A stretch of 64,000 nucleotides of DNA. Origin: Metabacillus endolithicus (GTDB lineage Bacteria > Bacillota > Bacilli > Bacillales > Bacillaceae). Positions 58,578 through 64,000 of this stretch are shown in pieces (position 1 is the first letter of the stretch; every line of letters starts with the position of its first letter). The notes below the pieces were generated by a model that was not told where the DNA came from, did no database searches, and saw only the letters and a list, made by a program, of their open reading frames with translations. The translations under genes and the position numbers were made by a program. The stretch spans positions 1,364,001-1,428,000 of the forward strand of contig NZ_CP095550.1 of assembly GCF_023078335.1 (NCBI RefSeq), written 5' to 3'.

Positions 58578-58820
58578 TTAGTTGGTTGAATTTAAGTTAA
58601 TAAGTTGATACGTGACAATTGTTTTAATGTTCGTTAATTCTAGTTTCTGAACCACAGCTTGTCCAGTTACTTCACCACTCATTGTTTTTCTTACCTCAAT
58701 CGGTATATCTATTGGGTAAACTCGATATCCATCCTTTGATAACTCAAAGGTATTTTCATCAATACGGACTTCTTTTCCCTTTGTCACAATCATTGTATTA
58801 AATTCCATTGGCATTCCCAT
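58578..58820 (-). CDS. ytmB: DUF2584 protein YtmB
   Basis: 80 residues matching Bacillus YtmB closely: MGMPMEFNTMIVTKGKEVRIDEN, GYRVYPIDIPIEVRK and VTYQLINLNSTN. It is a small soluble beta-rich protein of unknown function. GGAGGGGT lies before the ATG. It is followed on the same chromosome arm by ytmA in the B. subtilis order; here ytmA lies ~90 bp upstream on the same strand, so the two may be co-transcribed. Confidence 0.9.
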   Translation of the reverse strand: MGMPMEFNTMIVTKGKEVRIDENTFELSKDGYRVYPIDIPIEVRKTMSGEVTGQAVVQKLELTNIKTIVTYQLINLNSTN

Positions 58821-58911
58821 ATAGGACCCCTCCTCTTTCTACTTGAACTTATACTCATCATACCACCAGAGCTTTTTTATCACACCTATAAAACTTAGTA
58901 AAATCAACCTC

Positions 58912-59693
58912 TTATTGTTTTTTCATCCATAAACAAAGTCTTTGTAATGTATCACGATTTATTTTCGGAGGAAAATAGTGTGTAAATTGTTCAAAGTACC
59001 AACTTTCGACTGGTTTATTTAGCTCCTTTAACCGTTTTTCTAGCCTGTAAGCATGTTCAACTGATACATTTTTGTCTTTTACACCATGAATAATTAAAGT
59101 TGGTGCGTGTAGCCTGTCCAATTCATATAAAGGTGTTCTCCAGGCATATCTTTTTGGAAATTTTGTTGGTGTACCACCAATCACTCTTTTCATCATCCTA
59201 CGTAAATCTTCCCGCTCAACATAAGTTAAGACCATATCCGTTACACCACCCCACGTAACAACAGAACGAATATCTTCAGCAATAATGCCTGCTAATAAGG
59301 CCATGACCCCTCCTCTTGAAAATCCGAACACATGCACTCTATCAGGCTGGACTTTTGGATGATGTTTTAGAATTTCCATTGCAGAAATAGCATCATAGCG
59401 ATCTTCTCCAGCAAAATCCTCGTTTCCTTCTCCCCCCTGATTTCCACGATAAAAAGGAGCCATCACAACAAATCCTTCAGAGGCAAATTGAATTACCCTA
59501 CCGATCCTCACCATTCCCACACTTTTAATCCCGCCACGTAAATACAATAGTCCCTCGTATTTACCTTCACGTACGAACTCAGCTAGTAAGTGCCCTTTAT
59601 TTTTAACTGTTCGGACTGATAAGTTACAATCCATAAATGAATGTTTGGATTAGGTGAGGGATATTTTATCTTACTAATAATTTTTCCATTCAT
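58912..59693 (-). CDS. ytmA: Alpha/beta hydrolase YtmA (S9-like; one frame break)
   Basis: The open frame with ATG at 59634 lacks the family N-terminus. In another frame upstream, codons from ATG 59693 read KIKYPSPNPNIHLWIVTYQS then EQLKIKG, which continues naturally into LLAEFVREGKYEGLLYLRGG; one missing A near 59597-59599 (three A's for four on the minus strand) joins them. The catalytic elements are GFSRGGVMAL (Ser), IHGVKDKNVS (Asp) and FTHYFPPK (His). RBS AAAGAGTG precedes ATG 59693, while the downstream ATG has none. It is a prolyl-oligopeptidase-like serine hydrolase of unknown substrate. Confidence 0.85.
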
Positions 59694-59973
59694 CTTACAA
59701 TCACTCTTTCTTCTTTTGTTCTATTCCTTTACCTTTCCCCAAAATACATATCTAGGCATTCACACATTTTTAAAAAGATCATAAATTATCCTATATTCTT
59801 TAGAAATCACATTTCATACATTACAAGAGAATACACGTTTCTACATCATCTTATTAGAAAACTTAGTTTATCGCCAATTCTTAAGGCGAAACCTTAGTTA
59901 TTTCTACTATCCATCCAAACCCTATTCTACTTGCTTGTCAAAAAAGGTGCTATACATCAAGGAGGTTAATGAC
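59694..59973. other. Divergent intergenic region between ytmA and ytlA
   Basis: 280 AT-rich bases without a gene. A hairpin with arms CGCC/GGCG near 59872-59890, flanked by AACTTAGTTT and AAACCTTAGTT, lies in the ytlA leader. I see no TPP riboswitch (no CUGAGA motif) or other known aptamer. Confidence 0.4.
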
Positions 59974-60963
59974 ATGAAAAAATGGCTGTTGTATTTATGT
60001 GTTGCGTTATTAATTGTTTTACCCCTTTCTGCATGCAGTCAGGAAAAGGTTGAAACGATTAATCTTGCCGAAGTAACACACTCAATTTTCTACGCCCCTT
60101 TATATGTTGCAATGGCGGAAGGTTTCTTTGAGGAAGAAGGACTTGACGTGAAGTTAACAACAACTTGGGGTGGAGATAAGACAATGACTGCTCTCCTCTC
60201 AGACGGCGCAGATATTGCCTTAGTTGGCTCAGAAACATCTATCTATGTGCATGCACAAGGCTCAAATGATCCGATCATTAATTTTGCTCAACTTACTCAA
60301 ACAGATGGAACCTTCCTTGTTAGTAGAGAAAAAATTGATGATTTTGAATGGGAACAACTAAAAGACAGTACCTTCCTAGGGCAAAGGAAAGGCGGAATGC
60401 CGCAAATGGTCGGGGAGTTCGTGTTAAAGGAACATGGAATCGATCCCCAAACAGATCTTGAACTCATTCAGAATGTTGATTTTGCAAATATTCCAAGCGC
60501 TTTTGCTTCTGGTACAGGAGATTTTGTTCAGCTTTTCGAACCAACAGCCAGTATTTTTGAAAAAGAAGGCACAGGCCATATCGTCGCTTCATTTGGTACG
60601 GAATCCGGCAAGGTTCCTTATACAACGTTTATGAGCAAGCAAAGCTTTTTAGATGAAAACGAAGAAGCTGCAAAGAAATTCACAACCGCTATTTATAAAG
60701 CACAGCAATGGGTTCAAGAAAAAAGTGTAAAAGAAATTGCAGAATCCATCGCTCCTCAGTTCGAAGATACAGAACTAGAGTTGATTGAAACAGTTGTACA
60801 ACGATACAAAGAACAAGGCTCATTTGCAACCGATCCAATCTTGGATGTTGAAGAGTGGGAAAATCTCCAAAACATTATGGATGAAGCTGGGGAACTGCCT
60901 ATGAGAGTTGATCACGAAACACTTGTTAATACCTCTTTTGCAGAAGAAGTGTCAAGCAAGTAA
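59974..60963 (+). CDS. ytlA: ABC transporter substrate-binding lipoprotein YtlA
   Basis: 329 residues of the SsuA/THI5-like periplasmic-binding family. A signal peptide with lipobox LSAC is followed by INLAEVTHSIFYAPLYVAMAEGFFEEEGLDVKL, which is typical of binding proteins for sulfonates, taurine or thiamine precursors. The start ATG is eight bases after AAGGAGG; an earlier in-frame ATG lacks an RBS. It heads the ytlA-ytlC-ytlD operon. In the absence of a thiamine riboswitch the substrate is undetermined. Confidence 0.88.
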   Translation: MKKWLLYLCVALLIVLPLSACSQEKVETINLAEVTHSIFYAPLYVAMAEGFFEEEGLDVKLTTTWGGDKTMTALLSDGADIALVGSETSIYVHAQGSNDPIINFAQLTQTDGTFLVSREKIDDFEWEQLKDSTFLGQRKGGMPQMVGEFVLKEHGIDPQTDLELIQNVDFANIPSAFASGTGDFVQLFEPTASIFEKEGTGHIVASFGTESGKVPYTTFMSKQSFLDENEEAAKKFTTAIYKAQQWVQEKSVKEIAESIAPQFEDTELELIETVVQRYKEQGSFATDPILDVEEWENLQNIMDEAGELPMRVDHETLVNTSFAEEVSSK

Positions 60964-60975
60964 GGAGGAGCTATT

Positions 60976-61746
60976 ATGTCATTTTTACTCGTCGATCATG
61001 TTCACCACATCTATTTAACAAAAGATTCAGCGACAGTTGCTTTAGAAGATATTCAGCTTTCTATCGAGGAAGGGGAATTTGTCTCCTTCCTCGGTCCTAG
61101 CGGCTGTGGTAAAACAACATTATTATCAATTATTGCCGGCCTTATTAAACCTATTGAGGGTACGGTAAGTATTGCAAATAAACCTATTACAAAACCTGAC
61201 GAATTAATTGGCTATATGCTTCAACAGGATTATTTATTTCCTTGGAAAACCATCGAAGAAAATGTCACATTAGGCTTGAAAATAACGAATCAAAAAACAC
61301 CTGAAACTACTGAAAAAACATTAGATTTATTAAGGAAAATGGGCCTTGATTCAGTAGAAAAACAGTTTCCTAGCCAACTTTCAGGTGGAATGAGACAACG
61401 GGCAGCTCTTGTGCGTACATTAGCGACAAATCCCCAGATTTTATTGCTTGATGAGCCCTTTTCTGCTCTTGATTATCAAACAAAATTGAAACTTGAAGAT
61501 CTTGTTGTTCAAACGTTAAAGGATTTTAATAAAACAGCAATCCTTGTCACACATGATATAGGCGAGGCTATTGCAATGAGTGACAGAATATTTGTTTTCT
61601 CAGCTAAACCAGGGAGACTGAGTAGAACCTATTTAATTCCTAAAGAAATACGCGAGCTTCCTCCATTTTATGCAAGACAGCATCCAAAGTTCTCAGAATT
61701 ATTTCAGCAAATATGGAAGGAGCTGGATCAGCATGAAACAGAATGA
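60976..61746 (+). CDS. ytlC: ABC transporter ATP-binding protein YtlC
   Basis: 256 residues of the SsuB/TauB/ThiZ-type ATPase: Walker [11 protein letters not shown]-loop [13 protein letters not shown], signature LSGGMRQR, Walker [12 protein letters not shown] and switch THDIGEA. It starts 13 bases after the ytlA stop with GGAGGAG as RBS. Its last 14 bases overlap the start of the permease gene ytlD. Confidence 0.92.
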   Translation: MSFLLVDHVHHIYLTKDSATVALEDIQLSIEEGEFVSFLGPSGCGKTTLLSIIAGLIKPIEGTVSIANKPITKPDELIGYMLQQDYLFPWKTIEENVTLGLKITNQKTPETTEKTLDLLRKMGLDSVEKQFPSQLSGGMRQRAALVRTLATNPQILLLDEPFSALDYQTKLKLEDLVVQTLKDFNKTAILVTHDIGEAIAMSDRIFVFSAKPGRLSRTYLIPKEIRELPPFYARQHPKFSELFQQIWKELDQHETE

Positions 61747-62548
61747 AAGCATTGAACTCCTTCATAGAAATTATAAACGAGGTCTTGAACGAGAAAAAAA
61801 GTGGATCAGATTTTATCAACTATTAATTTTCATTTGTTTTTTTGGACTTTGGGAAATAGCGGGCAAAAGAGAATGGATTGATCCATTACTTTTCAGCTCA
61901 CCTTCAAAGATATGGAAGTTATTTCTTACGAAAATAAATGATGGAACCCTACTATCTCACCTTGGTGTGACTCTTTTTGAAACTGTACTCGGCTTTATAT
62001 TAGGAACAGCTTTAGGTGCACTACTTGCAGCGATTTTATGGTGGTCACCCAGATTATCAAAGATACTTGATCCTTACCTTGTTATAATGAATGCCATGCC
62101 TAAAGTGGCTCTTGGTCCAATATTAATCGTTGGTTTAGGTCCTGGCTTTTTTTCAATCATTGCAATGGGGACAATTATTTCGGTTATCATTACAACAATT
62201 GTTGTATACACGTCTTTTAAAGAAGTAGATTCAAATTATATTAAGGTGCTACAAACGTTTCAAGCAAGCAAATTCCAAACCTTTAAAGAAGCCATTTTAC
62301 CAGCTTCATTTCCTACAATTGTTTCAACGCTAAAAGTAAATGTAGGATTATCATGGGTAGGTGTAATTGTAGGGGAGTTTCTTGTTTCAGCAAAAGGATT
62401 GGGTTATATGATCATTTATGGTTTCCAAGTATTTAATTTCACTCTTGTCTTATTGAGCCTAATCATTATTGCCTTTTTTGCTACTATTATGTACCAGGGC
62501 GTTGAGTTGCTGGAGAAACGATTGATTAAAAACGACAAAAGAGGCTGA
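61733..62548 (+). CDS. ytlD: ABC transporter permease YtlD
   Basis: 271 residues with six membrane helices of the SsuC/TauC family. The conserved EAA loop reads [28 protein letters not shown] near residue 190. The start is the ATG ten bases after AAGGAG ([10 protein letters not shown]), overlapping the ytlC stop by 14 bases; the upstream in-frame codons belong to ytlC. It completes the ytlACD importer. A long terminator follows. Confidence 0.9.
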   Translation: MKQNESIELLHRNYKRGLEREKKWIRFYQLLIFICFFGLWEIAGKREWIDPLLFSSPSKIWKLFLTKINDGTLLSHLGVTLFETVLGFILGTALGALLAAILWWSPRLSKILDPYLVIMNAMPKVALGPILIVGLGPGFFSIIAMGTIISVIITTIVVYTSFKEVDSNYIKVLQTFQASKFQTFKEAILPASFPTIVSTLKVNVGLSWVGVIVGEFLVSAKGLGYMIIYGFQVFNFTLVLLSLIIIAFFATIMYQGVELLEKRLIKNDKRG

Positions 62549-62602
62549 CTACGATGTTCCCTCATTGCTCCTTGAGGGTTCATCGTTTGCCGCCTCTATT
62601 TT
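62540..62602. terminator. Long hairpin terminator after ytlD
   Basis: AGAGGC/GCCTCT, CGATG/CATCG and CCCTC/GAGGG form three stacked stem segments with small internal loops, followed by ATTTTAATC. The convergent ytkD stop lies within it. Confidence 0.75.
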
Positions 62603-63066
62603 AATCTTCTTTTTATTTCCTCAATACTTCTTTGTAATACATCATCTTTCATGATAAAACTAAATTTTTTATCTTTTTGAATCCCTTCAGGCAGTTCCTT
62701 AAGTAACACAGGTCCATATGTTTCATAATAGCCATCTTGTTCAACTAATTGATTAACCATGGCAAAATAGATATTCTTTACGATAACCTTTTCTTTACCT
62801 TTTACTTTATATTGACCAATATATTCTATTTCTTTAACAATTCCACCTGTCTCCTCTTTCACTTCCCTAATAGCTGCTTCAAGGGCCGTTTCATTGTCCT
62901 CAACCTTTCCTCCCGGAAATTCAAATCCACGATCAGAATGCTTTGTTAGCAACCATTGGTCTTGATGACGGCAAACAACCCAAACATGTTTGGGATCTTT
63001 CGAAAAAGGATGATCATCAAAAGATAAAACAACTTCATTGTGATAATAATCTATAAATCGGTACAT
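62596..63066 (-). CDS. ytkD: Nudix hydrolase YtkD (MutT-like)
   Basis: 156 residues with a complete Nudix box GKVEDNETALEAAIREVKEETG at about residues 53-74. The N-terminal MYRFIDYYHNEVVLSFDDHPF matches Bacillus YtkD, an antimutator nucleoside triphosphatase acting on 8-oxo-dGTP and canonical NTPs. The ATG start follows an AGAGGG-type RBS. It is convergent with ytlD, and the neighbouring dps gene fits an oxidative-stress setting. Confidence 0.9.
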   Translation of the reverse strand: MYRFIDYYHNEVVLSFDDHPFSKDPKHVWVVCRHQDQWLLTKHSDRGFEFPGGKVEDNETALEAAIREVKEETGGIVKEIEYIGQYKVKGKEKVIVKNIYFAMVNQLVEQDGYYETYGPVLLKELPEGIQKDKKFSFIMKDDVLQRSIEEIKRRLK

Positions 63067-63132
63067 TTTAATCCCTCTATTTTTTTCCTAATAAACAAAT
63101 CTTATCACAATGTCAAAACTCTGTATAACGGT

Positions 63133-63465
63133 TTATTCTTGTTCATTAATTTTTGACATGAGCTGATTTGTCCGAATATGCTCTTTTGCCTCTTCATCAC
63201 CTAGCTCATAAATCATACGATATATTTTCATATTCGTATCATCAATTGCATCATTTTCACGATCATAATGGTACTGAACATATGGTGTATGTGAGCGAAG
63301 GAAACCTTGAAAATCGCTTGAGTATACTTGATCGAAATACTCCCTGAGCTGAACGATTTCTTCATCGGTTGCCTCTATTTTAAAATCCCATGCAGAAGCT
63401 GTACTTAACTGTGAAATTTGCCCACTTCCCACCGTAATATAATACGTTTTCTTATTATTCTCCAT
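63133..63465 (-). CDS. Conserved small protein, function unknown
   Basis: 110 residues, acidic, without signal peptide or membrane helix. Visible segments are KTYYITVGSGQISQLSTASAWDFKIEATDEEIVQLREYFDQVY (given here for orientation in two parts: YYITVGSGQIS and EEIVQLREYFDQVY), HTPYVQYHYDREND and IYRMIYELGDEEAKEHI. I recall near-identical small proteins in other Bacillus genomes near ytkD/dps, often named as hydrolases without evidence. GAAGGAG precedes the ATG. Confidence 0.75.
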   Translation of the reverse strand: MENNKKTYYITVGSGQISQLSTASAWDFKIEATDEEIVQLREYFDQVYSSDFQGFLRSHTPYVQYHYDRENDAIDDTNMKIYRMIYELGDEEAKEHIRTNQLMSKINEQE

Positions 63466-63606
63466 GTCGACAACTCCTTCAATTATCCTTATGTTATGTT
63501 TTGTTCATATTCTTTGTAATATTCAGCGAGATATTAATTAGAATAGTTCTACTCTTAATAACAAAAAATACGAAGAAGCTACGATTAAAAACTGGAGGAC
63601 AATACC

Positions 63607-63819
63607 GTGAACATTGAACTTTTTACAAATCCAGAGCTTAGTAAATTCCGCGCAGATGAAGAAGATGTCTATGCCTATGTTAAATCTATCCTAGAAAAAA
63701 CAAGCAAGCAGGACATGCTCTCTTGGGTCAACACTCTATCAGAGGAAGACCTGCACTCTCTTATGATTCCATATTTTTCAGAGAAGCTTTCTGAAGATCT
63801 TGCTGATAGAGAGCTTTAA
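63607..63819 (+). CDS. Small acidic protein, possibly DUF6154-like (GTG start)
   Basis: 70 residues, acidic and helical: MNIELFTNPELSKFRADEED VYAYVKSIL, then LSWVNTLSEEDLHSLMIPYFSEKLSEDL. The spacing of leucine and Glu/Asp recalls the small Bacillus DUF6154 proteins, but I am not certain. The start is GTG eight bases after GGAGG, a good RBS. It is convergent with dps and followed by a shared terminator. Confidence 0.65.
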   Translation: MNIELFTNPELSKFRADEEDVYAYVKSILEKTSKQDMLSWVNTLSEEDLHSLMIPYFSEKLSEDLADREL

Positions 63820-63824
63820 CAGTG

Positions 63825-63860
63825 AAAAAAAGCAGGCGATGATCACATCACCTGCTTTCT
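63825..63860. terminator. Bidirectional terminator before dps 3' end
   Basis: AAAGCAGGCGATG pairs with CATCACCTGCTTT (one mismatch) between the convergent genes; the plus-strand side runs into CTGCTTATTTTC. Confidence 0.75.
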
Positions 63861-63862
63861 GC

Positions 63863-64000
63863 TTATTTTCCTAAGAAAGACTTTAACATCCAATTATGCT
63901 TTTCTAAGCTTTGATGAATAGCCAATAGCATATCACCAGTTGTTTCATCTCCTACTTCACCAGCTAAATCCATTCCTTCTTTTAGCTCATCTACTAACAC
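63863..64000 (-). CDS. dps: Dps/ferritin-like DNA-protecting protein, C-terminal part
   Basis: The last ~45 codons of a minus-strand gene: [19 protein letters not shown] then [20 protein letters not shown] and KSFLGK. This is the last-helix pattern of Dps family mini-ferritins, which bind DNA and oxidise iron to protect from peroxide. The catalytic ferroxidase site lies off the right edge. Gene order (ytkD ... dps) agrees with B. subtilis. Confidence 0.88.
   Translation of the reverse strand: MLVDELKEGMDLAGEVGDETTGDMLLAIHQSLEKHNWMLKSFLGK

Noticed and set aside
59694..59973. TPP riboswitch upstream of ytlA
   Set aside because: No CUGAGA or matching distal arm could be found on the plus strand.

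Overview
The window looks like a chromosomal segment of a low-GC Bacillaceae species close to Bacillus/Metabacillus. The AT-rich background, strong GGAGG-type ribosome binding sites, frequent TTG/GTG starts and sporulation or vegetative genes typical of Bacillus support this. Gene content and order follow the Bacillus subtilis yt* region (sftA-ytpQ-ytpP-ytoQ-ytoP-ytzB-ytnP-trmB-ytzH-ytmP-amyX-ytlR-ytlQ-ytlP ... leuS ... ytrA-F ... metK-pckA-ytmB-ytmA-ytlACD-ytkD ... dps). There are no rRNA, tRNA, CRISPR, phage or transposase genes. Family assignments rest on remembered family features, not on database searches.

Layout: 1-3.2 kb holds the start of sftA, ytpQ/ytpP, a lipoprotein and ytoQ. 3.2-6.4 kb is an accessory insert: an R2lox-type Mn/Fe oxidase with a small partner gene, divergent from a PHA synthase whose N-terminus looks like the PhaR/PhaE subunit fused to PhaC. 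6.4-18.9 kb carries core ytoP-to-cysteine-synthase genes including pullulanase, a lipid kinase and a pftAB-like pair. 19-33 kb holds pepV, a purine permease, a second methionine aminopeptidase, an Ecs-type ABC transporter, ytgP, ytfP, cse60 and leuS with its T-box, plus one GC-rich intergenic repeat of a kind widespread in Bacillaceae. 33-37 kb is a sigma-54 controlled 3-hydroxybutyrate uptake and oxidation operon with its activator. 37-46 kb carries yttB, the ytrA-F ABC operon with a clear promoter/operator, and the tRNA modification pair ytqA/mnmM. 46-54 kb has the terpene synthase ytpB, ytpA, ytoA and an accessory block (PAP2 phosphatase, glycosyltransferase, FixH/YtkA-like lipoprotein, and a beta-propeller lipoprotein with a two-component system). 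54-64 kb has metK with an S-box riboswitch, pckA, ytmB/ytmA, the ytlACD transporter, ytkD, two small genes and the 3' end of dps.

The most unusual items are: (1) the predicted single-chain PhaR-PhaC synthase; (2) the metK SAM-I riboswitch, whose P3 stem carries an insertion of about 243 nt containing a three-hairpin module; (3) the R2lox oxidase with an orphan small gene beside the PHA synthase; (4) the sigma-54 3-hydroxybutyrate operon with two matching palindromic activator sites.

A caution on quality: at least eleven frame breaks occur in ten conserved genes (PhaRC, amyX, ytlR, cysteine synthase, purine permease, rsuA, ytgP twice, the GntP permease, ytqA, ytmA). Where the site could be pinned down, each is a single-base gain or loss, usually in a short homopolymer. 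This pattern suggests sequencing or assembly errors rather than gene decay. I annotate these genes over their full reconstructed span. The apparent YtrA-YtrB fusion may be an artefact of the same kind.
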